Assembly (NCBI GenBank): GCA_013215915.1
Contig: JABSON010000004.1
Location: forward strand, 1 to 40,246
Source of the DNA: Campylobacteraceae bacterium
GTDB lineage: Bacteria; Campylobacterota; Campylobacteria; Campylobacterales; Arcobacteraceae
Direction: 5' to 3'
DNA length: 40,246 nt
The notes under the pieces were generated by a model, which did not search any database, had not been told where the DNA came from, and was given only the letters and a program-made list of their open reading frames with translations. The first letter of the stretch is position 1; the number at the start of each line of letters is the position of its first letter. Position numbers and translations under genes: made by a program. Shown one piece after another: positions 15,445 through 24,055 of this stretch.

Positions 15445-16676
15445 TGAAAAATGTATTATTAAAACTAAGTCTTTTAAGCATAAGTGCTTCAAGTATTTTA
15501 TTAGCTAGTGGATGGAGACTACCTGAACAGTCATCTTCATCTGTGGCTTTAAGTGGAGCTTTTATATCAAATTCATATGATGCTAGTTCATCATATTATA
15601 ATCCTGCAAATATGAGTTTTTCAGAAAGTAAAAATTCTCTTGAATTTTCACTTACTTATATTAAATTATCAAAAGTTAAATATAAAGATTCAAATACAAG
15701 TAGAAACTCTAAATCATTAGGAGAAGAATTTGCTGTTCCAAGTATATTTTATTCTTCAAAAAATTATGATGGTTTTAGATATGGAGCATCGTTCACAGCA
15801 CCAGGAGGTTTATCAAAAAGATGGAACTCCCCTTATTCTAAAAAATATGCTCAGGAATTTACTTTAAAAATATTAGAGTTTAATCCCGTTGTATCCTACT
15901 TAGTAAATGAAAACTTTTCTATTGCTGGTGGACTTAGAATATTATATAGTGAAGGAATAGTAAAAAGTGATGGCTCAGATGTTGGAAGCCCTGCAAAAAG
16001 GGAGATGGAAGGTGATACACTTGAATATGGATATAACTTAGCCTTAGCATATAAACCAAATAATAATACTAATGTATCTTTAACATATAGATCAAATATA
16101 GATATAAAAGTAGAAGGTAATGCAAAATTATATTTAAGTGGCACAAAAGTATATGATGGTGGAGCTAGTGTAGAAATTCCATTACCTGCTGTTTTAAGTT
16201 TATCGACTGCATATACATATAATTATATTACTGTTGAATTAGTATATGATAGAACATATTGGTCAGTATATAAAGAACTTGATTTTGAATATAAAAGTTC
16301 AATTCCATTAGTTCTAAAACCATCGTTTGATAACCCAGGATCAAAAAATTGGAAAGATACAAATGCATATAGAATAGGTTTAACATATAATTATTCATCT
16401 AATTTAGATTTAATGTTTGGTTTTGCAATTGATGAAAACCCTGTTCCTTCTAAATATTTAGGATTTGAACTTCCAGATTCAAATGCGAAATTATACTCAT
16501 TAGGTTTTAATTATAAAATAGATAAAAAGTCAGCAATAGGTTTTGGGTATTTATATGATAAAAAAGAAAAAAGAACAGTATCTAATGTAGATGAATCAGG
16601 TAATACATATATAAATGGAACATTTAAAGATGCATCCGCTCATTTACTATCTATAACATATAACTTGTCATTTTAA
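15444..16676 (+). CDS. OmpP1/FadL family outer-membrane channel, copy 2
   Basis: The second paralog (410 residues) has a signal peptide (about 1-22), the hatch motif WRLPEQSSSSVALSG, the NPA box in SYYNPANMSF, and the block FTAPGGLSKRW shared with copies 1 and 3. The start overlaps the stop of the lipoprotein hydrolase (TAATG), so its translation is tied to that gene. It is the most divergent of the three in the extracellular-loop segments, for example the stretch before TLEYGYNLALAYKPN. This fits a different ligand, perhaps the product of the coupled hydrolase. Confidence 0.87.
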   Translation: MKNVLLKLSLLSISASSILLASGWRLPEQSSSSVALSGAFISNSYDASSSYYNPANMSFSESKNSLEFSLTYIKLSKVKYKDSNTSRNSKSLGEEFAVPSIFYSSKNYDGFRYGASFTAPGGLSKRWNSPYSKKYAQEFTLKILEFNPVVSYLVNENFSIAGGLRILYSEGIVKSDGSDVGSPAKREMEGDTLEYGYNLALAYKPNNNTNVSLTYRSNIDIKVEGNAKLYLSGTKVYDGGASVEIPLPAVLSLSTAYTYNYITVELVYDRTYWSVYKELDFEYKSSIPLVLKPSFDNPGSKNWKDTNAYRIGLTYNYSSNLDLMFGFAIDENPVPSKYLGFELPDSNAKLYSLGFNYKIDKKSAIGFGYLYDKKEKRTVSNVDESGNTYINGTFKDASAHLLSITYNLSF

Positions 16677-16737
16677 GTAGATAATAATGTCTTAAATAAG
16701 AAATTTTTAAACTAAAAGCTTATTAATCTTTTTGTAT

Positions 16738-16760
16738 TATATTAAACTAAGTTTAATATA
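16738..16760. promoter_or_regulatory. 23-base perfect palindrome upstream of fadL copy 3
   Basis: TATATTAAACT, one central A, and AGTTTAATATA form an 11-bp perfect inverted repeat about 20 bases upstream of the TATAAT at 16782-16787. The size and place suit a dimeric repressor or activator site. It could also be a transcript end signal for fadL copy 2, although no T-run follows. Confidence 0.4.
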
Positions 16761-16781
16761 GTACTCTAATTGATTATTTTA

Positions 16782-16787
16782 TATAAT
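16782..16787 (+). promoter_or_regulatory. Candidate -10 box for fadL copy 3
   Basis: A consensus TATAAT lies about 52 bases before the start codon at 16839, in a long AT-only tract that holds other near matches. The choice of this hexamer is therefore tentative. Confidence 0.35.
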
Positions 16788-16838
16788 ATCTATATTATAT
16801 ATATAATTACTTAAATAAAAAATTAAAAAAGGATTAAA

Positions 16839-18071
16839 ATGAGTTTAAATAAATTTATTGCTCTTAGTCTTGCTGCTGCAACTGCTGCTTATGCTGCTGC
16901 GTACAAGATTCCTGAGCAATCATTAAATGGAACAGCTTTAGGTGCTGCTTATGTTGCTAATGCACATGGTGCAGATGCTTCGTATTACAACCCAGCAAAT
17001 ATGGTTTTTTCATCTGATGATAACGAACTAGAACTAGGATTATCTTTTATATCTGCTTCTGAAATTGATTTTGAATCAAATATGCCTAATACATCAAGTT
17101 CATCTGAAAAAGAAAATGTAATAATTCCTACATTACACTATATTATCCCATCATCTATTAAAAATACTAAGTTTGGTGTATCACTTGTTGCACCTGCAGG
17201 ATTATCAAAAAGATGGAATGCTCCTTTTGCAAAAAAATATGCAGAAGAATTTACTCTAAAAATTGTTGAATTAAACCCTACTATTGGATATAAAATCAAT
17301 GATAAATTGGCAATTGGTGGTGGTTTAAGATTTATATATACTAAAGGTGTAGTTAAAAATCAAGCTTCTAATGGAGCAGTACTAAGAGATTTAGAAGCTG
17401 ATTCATTTGATTATGGTTATAATCTTGCTTTAACATATAAACCAGTTAAAAATACAGTATTAGCTATGACATATAGATCATTTATTGATATTGAAGTAAA
17501 TGGAACAGGTAAATTAAAATATTTAGGACAAAACTATAATGGAGATGCTTCAATTAAATTTCCATTACCAGCTGCTTTAAATATTGCAATTGCACAAACT
17601 TTTGGAGATTTAACTGCTGAGTTTGTATATGAAAGAACATATTGGTCTGAATATCAAGCAATTGATTTTAATTATTCTAAAGAACTAAATAAAGTTGGAT
17701 CACCATATTCATTTTATGATGCTTTTGATGCTCCAAGAGATAAAAACTGGAAAGATACAAATTCTTATAAATTAGGTCTTACTTATAAAGCTAATGATTC
17801 TTTAACTTTAATGGGTTCTTATGGAATTGATGAATCTCCTGCTCCAACTGAAACTTTGGCATTTGAACTTCCTGATGCTGATGCAAAAGTTTATTCTTTA
17901 GGTTTTGATTATAAATTTAATAAAACTTCTTCTTTTGGAATGGCTTATTTAGTTTCTATTAAAGATGATAGAAAAGTTATAATTGAAAATAAACCTTTCG
18001 CAAATGTACCAGGTGAATTTAAAAACTCTTCTGTTGCATTATTAACATTTGGTTATACTCACAAGTTTTAA
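16839..18071 (+). CDS. OmpP1/FadL family outer-membrane channel, copy 3
   Basis: The third paralog has 410 residues. The signal peptide (about 1-20) has a typical AYAAA-type cleavage region. The hatch segment YKIPEQSLNGTALGAAY, the NPA motif in ASYYNPANMVF and the block LVAPAGLSKRWNAP are present, and the protein ends in the aromatic residue Phe. Codon choice in the first 30 codons looks less AT-extreme than in the other copies (repeated GCT codons), which suggests high expression. It has its own intergenic region and probably its own promoter, unlike copy 2. It is closer to copy 1 than to copy 2 by eye. Confidence 0.88.
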   Translation: MSLNKFIALSLAAATAAYAAAYKIPEQSLNGTALGAAYVANAHGADASYYNPANMVFSSDDNELELGLSFISASEIDFESNMPNTSSSSEKENVIIPTLHYIIPSSIKNTKFGVSLVAPAGLSKRWNAPFAKKYAEEFTLKIVELNPTIGYKINDKLAIGGGLRFIYTKGVVKNQASNGAVLRDLEADSFDYGYNLALTYKPVKNTVLAMTYRSFIDIEVNGTGKLKYLGQNYNGDASIKFPLPAALNIAIAQTFGDLTAEFVYERTYWSEYQAIDFNYSKELNKVGSPYSFYDAFDAPRDKNWKDTNSYKLGLTYKANDSLTLMGSYGIDESPAPTETLAFELPDADAKVYSLGFDYKFNKTSSFGMAYLVSIKDDRKVIIENKPFANVPGEFKNSSVALLTFGYTHKF

Positions 18072-18077
18072 TCTTAA

Positions 18078-18647
18078 TTAAAAAGAAGCATCTGCTAAAC
18101 ATATAGCAAATAAAACTTCATTATTTTTGGAACATACTTTAAAAGCTTCTTTTAAAGTTGTTCCAGAATTTATAAAATCATCTACTAATATAATTTTTCT
18201 ACTTTTAACATTCTTTAATTCAAAACATTTTGGATTATTTTCTCTAAACTTATAATTTTTACCTGAATACTTTACTATTGTATTAGATCTTAAATGGTTA
18301 TATATAGGTTTTATGTACTTCGAGTTTAATTCTTTTGCTAAGATAGCAGAATAAGCATATTCTAGCCTTGTATGGTCATCAATTGGAATAGCTAGTACTT
18401 CTTCTGTAAATGAGAATTCTTGTGCAAATTTTTTGTATGTTAGTCTAGCTAGTATTTTTAAAACTCTATCTCCAAAAAAATTATATTTTGTAGATAATAA
18501 ATTCTCAATTTCTTCATATTTATAAAAAGAATAAACTTCTAAACCTTTTTTTATTTTACGATGATATATTGTTGGTTTTAGATGTATAGATTGACAAGTT
18601 TTACAGATTATTGAAAAAGACCAGTTTTCACAAAGAATGCATTTCAT
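18078..18647 (-). CDS. ComF-family phosphoribosyltransferase-like protein
   Basis: The 189-residue protein has an N-terminal double zinc-ribbon (CILC then CKTC, residues 3-20). A C-terminal PRTase domain carries the PRPP-binding loop IILVDDFINSGTTLKEA (about residues 153-169). This is the ComF/GntX pattern. In naturally competent bacteria ComF acts in single-strand DNA uptake, but its enzymatic role is unsettled, and no other competence gene is in the window. It is convergent with fadL copy 3, only 6 bases apart, and has about 140 bases to lepA upstream. Confidence 0.85.
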   Translation of the reverse strand: MKCILCENWSFSIICKTCQSIHLKPTIYHRKIKKGLEVYSFYKYEEIENLLSTKYNFFGDRVLKILARLTYKKFAQEFSFTEEVLAIPIDDHTRLEYAYSAILAKELNSKYIKPIYNHLRSNTIVKYSGKNYKFRENNPKCFELKNVKSRKIILVDDFINSGTTLKEAFKVCSKNNEVLFAICLADASF

Positions 18648-18736
18648 TACAAATACTTTTTATTAAGTATAATATAAGATGTATAAAAGATTATTGATTT
18701 TATGTAAGTAGTAAATAAATTAAGTTAGAGTTAGTA

Positions 18737-18784
18737 AAAAAGAAAGAGAAGTAAAACTTGAATAAATAGTTTCAAGTTTTACTT
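18737..18784 (-). terminator. Intrinsic terminator of lepA
   Basis: A 14-bp perfect stem (18749-18762 with 18771-18784, loop of 8) lies 7 bases after the lepA stop on the minus strand. The following minus-strand sequence is T-rich (CTCTTTCTTTTTTAC), as expected for a terminator in this orientation. Confidence 0.75.
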
Positions 18785-18790
18785 ATTAAA

Positions 18791-20578
18791 TTAGATTTTA
18801 AGTACTGCCATAAATGCTTCTTGTGGTACATTTACTCTACCAATAGCTTTCATTCTTTTTTTACCAGCTTTTTGTTTATCTAATAATTTTCTTTTTCTAG
18901 AAATATCTCCACCATAACATTTAGCAGTTACGTTTTTACCTGTTGATTTTACAGTCTCACGAGCTATAATATTAGATCCAATTGAAGCTTGAATAGCAAC
19001 TTCAAATAATTGTCTAGGAATTAATGCTTTTAATGCTTTAATAAACTCTCTACCTTTTGATAAAGCTTTATTTTCTGGAACAATAATTGATAATGCATCA
19101 ACTACTTCTCCTGCTACTTTAATATCAAGTTTTTGTAAAACACCAGGTCTGAAACCAATTGGTTCATAATCAAATGATGCATAACCTTTTGTAGTAGATT
19201 TTAATCTATCATAAAAGTCTAATACAATTTCATTCATTGGAATATCGTAATCTAATAATACTCTAGTACCAATATAATCCATTTTATTTTGGATTCCTCT
19301 TTTATCATTAAGAAGTTTAATAACATTTCCTAAAAATTCATCTGGAACTAAAATCGTAGCTTTTACATATGGTTCAAAAATTGTTTCAACATAATTAGGA
19401 TCTGGTAATTCACTTGGATTTTGAATATTAATTGTAGTTCCATCTTTTTTAAGAACTTCATATACTACAGTTGGAGCTGTAGCAATTAAATCTAAATTAA
19501 ATTCTCTCTCAAGTCTTTCTTTAATAACTTCCATATGCAACATACCTAAGAAACCAGCTCTAAATCCACTTCCAAGTGCTACAGAACTTTCTGGTTCATA
19601 AGAAATAGATGAATCATTTAATTTTAATTTATCTAGAGCATCTCTTAAATCTTCAAATCTTTCAGTATCAATTGGGTAAAGTCCCGCAAATACAAAAGGT
19701 TTAGCAGGTTCAAAACCATCAATTGTTTCAGATGTTGGATTTTTTGCATCAGTAATAGTATCTCCCACTGCAATAATATCAACAGTTTTAATACCTAATA
19801 CAACAATACCAATCTCACCAGTTTTAATTTCATCAGTACTTTCTCTTTTTAAAGGATGTGGGTACATTAATGATAATACTTGTTGATCATAACCTGTATT
19901 CATCATTCTTACAACTTGACCTTTTTTAATACTTCCATCATAAACTCGTACAAGTGCTAAAGCACCTAAGTAGTTATCAAACCAAGAATCATAAATTAAA
20001 GCTTTTGTAGGTGCTTCTTCATCTCCAGAGGGTGAAGGAATTCTTTCTACAATTGAATCAATTAAATCTTTAACTCCAAGTCCAGTTTTTGCAGAAATTA
20101 GATTATTATAAGTACAATCCAGCCCAATTGCTTCTTCTACTTCTTCTAATACTCTATCTGGATCAGCAGAAGGTAAATCAATTTTATTAACAACAGGTAA
20201 TAGTTCTAAGTCATTTTCCATTGCAATATAAACATTAGCAATTGTTTGAGCTTCAACACCTTGAGTTGCATCTATAATTAATAAAGCACCATCAGATGAA
20301 GCTAAAGATCTTGATACTTCATATGAAAAATCAACATGACCTGGAGTATCAATTAAGTTTAGTGTATATTCTATATCGTCTTTTGTATACTTAAGTCTTA
20401 CACTTTGAGCTTTAATTGTAATACCACGTTCTTTTTCTATGTCCATAGTATCCATTAATTGTGCTGACATATCTCTATTTGCAACTGCACCACATTCTTG
20501 AATAATTCTATCTGCTAGAGTAGATTTTCCATGATCAATATGTGCAATAATTGAGAAGTTTCTTATTAGTTTTTGCAA
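18791..20578 (-). CDS. lepA: LepA (elongation factor 4), translational GTPase
   Basis: EF4 is a ribosome-binding GTPase that affects translation initiation and elongation under stress. The 595-residue length is standard. The G motifs are all visible near the N-terminus: AHIDHGKST (G1), ERGITIKA (G2), DTPGHVD (G3), [10 protein letters not shown] (G4) and SAKTG (G5). The LepA-specific C-terminal domain ends with [19 protein letters not shown]. It lacks the domain IV of EF-G, as expected. It has its own terminator downstream and a likely promoter about 75 bases upstream. Confidence 0.98.
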   Translation of the reverse strand: MQKLIRNFSIIAHIDHGKSTLADRIIQECGAVANRDMSAQLMDTMDIEKERGITIKAQSVRLKYTKDDIEYTLNLIDTPGHVDFSYEVSRSLASSDGALLIIDATQGVEAQTIANVYIAMENDLELLPVVNKIDLPSADPDRVLEEVEEAIGLDCTYNNLISAKTGLGVKDLIDSIVERIPSPSGDEEAPTKALIYDSWFDNYLGALALVRVYDGSIKKGQVVRMMNTGYDQQVLSLMYPHPLKRESTDEIKTGEIGIVVLGIKTVDIIAVGDTITDAKNPTSETIDGFEPAKPFVFAGLYPIDTERFEDLRDALDKLKLNDSSISYEPESSVALGSGFRAGFLGMLHMEVIKERLEREFNLDLIATAPTVVYEVLKKDGTTINIQNPSELPDPNYVETIFEPYVKATILVPDEFLGNVIKLLNDKRGIQNKMDYIGTRVLLDYDIPMNEIVLDFYDRLKSTTKGYASFDYEPIGFRPGVLQKLDIKVAGEVVDALSIIVPENKALSKGREFIKALKALIPRQLFEVAIQASIGSNIIARETVKSTGKNVTAKCYGGDISRKRKLLDKQKAGKKRMKAIGRVNVPQEAFMAVLKI

Positions 20579-20651
20579 GCTTTTTCCTAGTATCTATTTT
20601 ATAGGAATATTTAGTTTTTCGCTAATTCTATTCCTATTATTGTTTTGAATA

Positions 20652-20657
20652 ATTATA
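20652..20657 (-). promoter_or_regulatory. Candidate -10 box of lepA
   Basis: TATAAT on the minus strand (complement of ATTATA at 20652-20657) gives a leader of about 65 bases to the lepA start. It lies between that start and the hairpin that closes the upstream ompA-like gene. Confidence 0.45.
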
Positions 20658-20689
20658 ATAGTTTTCGCGAGTATATCTAATTTGAGGTT

Positions 20690-20723
20690 AAAGCCAAATT
20701 ATTATATTAATTTGGCTTTTTTT
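20690..20723. terminator. Hairpin between ompA-like gene 1 and lepA
   Basis: AAAGCCAAATT (20690-20700) pairs with AATTTGGCTTT (20709-20719), followed on the plus strand by a T-run to 20723. The genes on both sides run on the minus strand, where only TTT follows the stem. It is placed to end the ompA-like transcript, but its strong U-tract faces the other way. Confidence 0.55.
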
Positions 20724-20732
20724 CTAAGAAAT

Positions 20733-21749
20733 TTATTTAGTGAAAATAACTTTTACTCTTCTATTTTCAGCTCTACCTTCTAGTGTATCATTAGTAGCAA
20801 CTGGATTTGTTTCACCATAACCAATAGCTTCTAAATTGTCTTTTTTAACATCTAAAGCGATTAATTCATTATAAATTGAAATTGCTCTCTTTTGAGATAA
20901 TTTTAAGTTGTAAGAATCTTTACCTCTTGAATCAGTATATGCAGCAATAATTACTTTTTTATCAGAATCTTTTAAATAATTTGCAAAAGCATTTAATAAA
21001 TTAGAATAGTCTTTAACCATTACATCAGAGTCTGATTTAAAATTGATTTTTAGTTCAATTGATTTAATACACCCATTCATATCAACTTTTGCATTTTTAG
21101 GAGTAGTTAAACATTTATCATTTTTATTATAAACACCATCTTTATCATCATCATAAAGAACAACTGGCATAATTTTCTTTTGTACTACTTTTTTAGGTTC
21201 TTCTTTTACAATAATTGGTTTACTTGCTTTTTCACCAAATGAAAATGCTAATCCAGCAGTATAAAGTAAGTTATTATCTCCATGATCTGTTTCAATTGTA
21301 TGTCTTAGGTCAAATTTTAAAGCAGTTCTATCTGATAACTTATATTTATACCCTATACCATAGTTTCCAAATAATGAATTTTCATTTCTATTTTCAGTAG
21401 AAAAATTTTCAACTCCTGCACCTACTAAAGTATAAATTGAAGAAGAACTACTAATTGGATAATCTTTAATAACATTTACGAAAACTCTTAATACAGAAGT
21501 TTTATCATTTGAATTTTTAAAATCTACTTTTTTAATACTATTTAAAAAACCAATTTCTACTTGATCAATAAATGAATCTTCAACATTAACGCCTAGACTT
21601 AAACCAGCCTCAGGATAATTTCTTTCTAAATCTAAATTACCTTCTGTATATACGCCACCAACTAATAACGTTACTTCATTATTATATGAAGTATTTGCCG
21701 CTAATAACATAGAAGCACTTAAAATAGTCGAACTAATTATTTTTTTCAT
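20733..21749 (-). CDS. OmpA-family outer-membrane protein, paralog 1
   Basis: The 338-residue porin-like envelope protein has three parts. A signal peptide (about 1-18) is followed by a beta-barrel of about 150 residues. A short linker with a calcium-binding thrombospondin type 3-like repeat (DDDKDGVYNKNDKC then TPKNAKVDMNGC) links to a C-terminal OmpA domain. That domain has the peptidoglycan-binding pattern AYTDSRGKDSYNLKLSQKRA and GYGETNPVATNDTLEGRA then NRRV. It should tether the outer membrane to the murein. Its neighbour at 21859 is a clear paralog with the same layout, 109 bases apart. AAGGAAAA before the ATG is a good ribosome binding site. Confidence 0.9.
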   Translation of the reverse strand: MKKIISSTILSASMLLAANTSYNNEVTLLVGGVYTEGNLDLERNYPEAGLSLGVNVEDSFIDQVEIGFLNSIKKVDFKNSNDKTSVLRVFVNVIKDYPISSSSSIYTLVGAGVENFSTENRNENSLFGNYGIGYKYKLSDRTALKFDLRHTIETDHGDNNLLYTAGLAFSFGEKASKPIIVKEEPKKVVQKKIMPVVLYDDDKDGVYNKNDKCLTTPKNAKVDMNGCIKSIELKINFKSDSDVMVKDYSNLLNAFANYLKDSDKKVIIAAYTDSRGKDSYNLKLSQKRAISIYNELIALDVKKDNLEAIGYGETNPVATNDTLEGRAENRRVKVIFTK

Positions 21750-21858
21750 TATTTTTCCTTTTTTTTATTATAATAAAACAAAGCTTATAATATATTAAAT
21801 TATTTGTATATTTAGTAATTTTAGAAGAAATATAAATTTAATTATCTTATCTTCATTG

Positions 21859-22899
21859 TTATTTTTTTATTACTGCACTTACTCTTCTATTGTACGCTCT
21901 ACCTTCTTTTGTAAAATTACTAGCAATAGGATCTTGCTCTCCATAACCAATAGCTTTAAGTCTAGATTCATTAACATTTAATTTTATAAGTTCCTTAATT
22001 GTAGAATCAGCTCTTTTTTGCGAAAGTATTAAATTGTAGGGGTGACTACCTTTTGAGTCTGTATATGCTTTAATTATTACATTATAAGTAGGGTTGTCAT
22101 TTAAGAATACTGCAAATTTAGTAAACTTATTTTTATATTTTTTATTGATCTTATCAGAATTACTTTCAAAATTAATTGCTAAATTAACCGATATAATACA
22201 ACCAACATTATCAACTTTTGCACCATTTGGTGTATTTTTACACTGATCATATTCATTTAAAACTCCATCATTATCAATATCATTATTAACAATAATTTTT
22301 TCTTCAACAATTTTTTCAATAACTTCAGCTTTTACTACTTTTTCTTCTTCATATATTTTAAGAATTCTTGATCTTGGGACCGTTATTACTTTTGATCCAA
22401 AAGGAATAGAAATAGCTAAAACTAAAGATACATTGTCTTTTTCTCCACTTACTTTAAGTATATGTCTTAAATCAGCTTTTAAAATTCCATAATCATTAAT
22501 TTTATGTTTATAACCAATTCCATAATCAGCAAATATGCCACCTTCATAATCATTTAATTCATTATTAACATGTTCATTTCCTAATCCAATTAAAGCAAAA
22601 AATGTTGAATCATCATTTTTACTTAAATTAAATATAGCATTTAAGGTAGTTCTCGTAATTTTTGTTTTTTCAGAAGTGTTTTTATATGAAGTGTTTTTTG
22701 ATTGTAAATGCGATAGTTCAATCTGGTCAATAAAAGAATTCTTAAAGTTTTTACCAATAGCAAGACCAAAACTTAATTGCTTTTCTATTTTTGTGTCAAG
22801 TGTTTTGGTTACTGCACTAAGAAGTGAAATCTCATAATCTTTATTTTCAGCAACAATATTTGAGATTAAGATTAAAAATACAAATATAATTTTATACAT
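21859..22899 (-). CDS. OmpA-family outer-membrane protein, paralog 2
   Basis: At 346 residues it has the same design as paralog 1: signal peptide (about 1-17, ending NIVAEN), barrel, an Asp/Asn-rich type 3 repeat (NDIDNDGVLNEYDQC then TPNGAKVDNVGC) and a C-terminal OmpA peptidoglycan-binding domain (AYTDSKGSHPYNLILSQKRA and GYGEQDPIASN). The linker is longer and charged (a run of Glu, Lys and Val around residues 185-205). It lies upstream of paralog 1 in the same direction and downstream of prs, separated from it by a hairpin. The pair arose by duplication and has diverged well, so the two are probably not redundant. Confidence 0.9.
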   Translation of the reverse strand: MYKIIFVFLILISNIVAENKDYEISLLSAVTKTLDTKIEKQLSFGLAIGKNFKNSFIDQIELSHLQSKNTSYKNTSEKTKITRTTLNAIFNLSKNDDSTFFALIGLGNEHVNNELNDYEGGIFADYGIGYKHKINDYGILKADLRHILKVSGEKDNVSLVLAISIPFGSKVITVPRSRILKIYEEEKVVKAEVIEKIVEEKIIVNNDIDNDGVLNEYDQCKNTPNGAKVDNVGCIISVNLAINFESNSDKINKKYKNKFTKFAVFLNDNPTYNVIIKAYTDSKGSHPYNLILSQKRADSTIKELIKLNVNESRLKAIGYGEQDPIASNFTKEGRAYNRRVSAVIKK

Positions 22900-22916
22900 A
22901 ATAAACCTTTTTTTAG

Positions 22917-22953
22917 AAATAATAACATATATTATTTTAATATGTTATTATTT
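22917..22953. terminator. Hairpin after prs
   Basis: A 14-bp perfect inverted repeat (22917-22930 and 22940-22953) starts just past the prs stop. On the minus strand the sequence after the stem is A-rich, so it is not a textbook U-tract terminator in the direction of prs. It is placed as a 3' end signal between prs and the ompA-like pair. Confidence 0.45.
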
Positions 22954-22963
22954 TCTTCTTAGT

Positions 22964-23893
22964 TTAGATAAATATTGTATTTACTGATTGATTATTATGA
23001 ATTCTATGAATTGCTTCACCCATAATTGTAGCTGCTGTTAATACAGTGATTTTTGAATGATTTTGTTTTAAAGGAATAGTATCTGAGATTACTAATTCAT
23101 CTAAATCTTCACTCTCTAAGTTTTTATATGCTTTTCCTGACAATACACCATGAGTACAACAAGCCATTACAGAAGTTGCCCCTTTAGCTTTTAATGCCGC
23201 TGCAGCTTTAACTAGTGTTCCAGCAGTATCAACCATATCATCAACTAAAATTACATCTTTACCTTTAACATCACCAATAATGTTCATAACTTCAGATTCA
23301 TTTGCTTTTTCTCTTCTTTTATCAACAATTACTAATTCTAAACCTAGTTTTGAAGCATAAGATCTAGCTCTTGTAACTCCACCAATATCTGGACTAGCAA
23401 TAATTGGATTTTTTAAGTTTTTCGCTTTAATATAATCTACAAATAAAATTGAACCAAATAAATTATCAGCAGGAATATTAAAGAAACCTTGGATTTGTGC
23501 AGCATGTAAATCAAGAGTAATAATTCTATTAATTCCAGCTTTTTCTAGTAAATCAGCAACTAGTTTTGCAGTAATAGGAACTCTTGGAGCTGCTTTTCTA
23601 TCTTGTCTTGCGTAACCATAATAAGGTACAACAGCAGAAATAGATTTTGCACTTGATCTTTTAAATGCATCTATCATAATTAATAGTTCCATTAAATTAT
23701 CATTTGTTGGTGCACATGTAGGTTGAATAATGTAAACATCTTCACCTCTTACACTTTCAGTAATTTGTACTGAAATTTCACCATCTGAAAATTGTTTAAG
23801 ACTTGCGTCTCCAACTTCTACATTTAAATATTTACCAACTTTGTCTGCAAATTCTCTATTAGCTGTACCGCTGAACAGTTTAAAACCACCCAT
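22964..23893 (-). CDS. prs: Ribose-phosphate pyrophosphokinase (PRPP synthetase)
   Basis: Prs makes PRPP from ribose 5-phosphate and ATP for nucleotide, histidine, tryptophan and NAD synthesis. The 309-residue length is standard for the bacterial class I enzyme. Motifs include KLFSGTANREFA at the N-terminus, the flexible catalytic loop region YGYARQDRK, LDLHAAQIQGFF, and the PRPP-binding loop VILVDDMVDTAGTL. The start is firm: AAAGGAAT precedes the ATG, and a very good extended -10 lies about 30 bases upstream. Confidence 0.98.
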   Translation of the reverse strand: MGGFKLFSGTANREFADKVGKYLNVEVGDASLKQFSDGEISVQITESVRGEDVYIIQPTCAPTNDNLMELLIMIDAFKRSSAKSISAVVPYYGYARQDRKAAPRVPITAKLVADLLEKAGINRIITLDLHAAQIQGFFNIPADNLFGSILFVDYIKAKNLKNPIIASPDIGGVTRARSYASKLGLELVIVDKRREKANESEVMNIIGDVKGKDVILVDDMVDTAGTLVKAAAALKAKGATSVMACCTHGVLSGKAYKNLESEDLDELVISDTIPLKQNHSKITVLTAATIMGEAIHRIHNNQSVNTIFI

Positions 23894-23926
23894 AAAATTC
23901 CTTTTATTTATTTATGTTTATCTGCG

Positions 23927-23932
23927 ATTATA
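23927..23932 (-). promoter_or_regulatory. Extended -10 promoter of prs
   Basis: On the minus strand TTTTTTTGCTATAATCGC precedes prs: a T-tract, then TGC-like extension and TATAAT. This matches the typical Campylobacterota sigma-70 promoter, which lacks a fixed -35. The leader would be about 25 bases. Confidence 0.65.
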
Positions 23933-24006
23933 GCAAAAAAATGCTTGATTATTTTTATTTTGAGAATGTTTTTTGAATTATTATTAATTAGTATTATTTA
24001 AGTAGT

Positions 24007-24034
24007 ATAATTTAGGATTAAAATCCTAAATTAT
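24007..24034. terminator. Hairpin after mnmA copy 1
   Basis: ATAATTTAGGATT (24007-24019) and its complement (24022-24034) form a 13-bp repeat about 20 bases past the mnmA1 stop. The T-rich side (GTTTGTTTTCG) is on the plus strand, opposite to the gene. It is probably a 3' end structure. Confidence 0.45.
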
Positions 24035-24055
24035 GTTTGTTTTCGTTATTTATTG

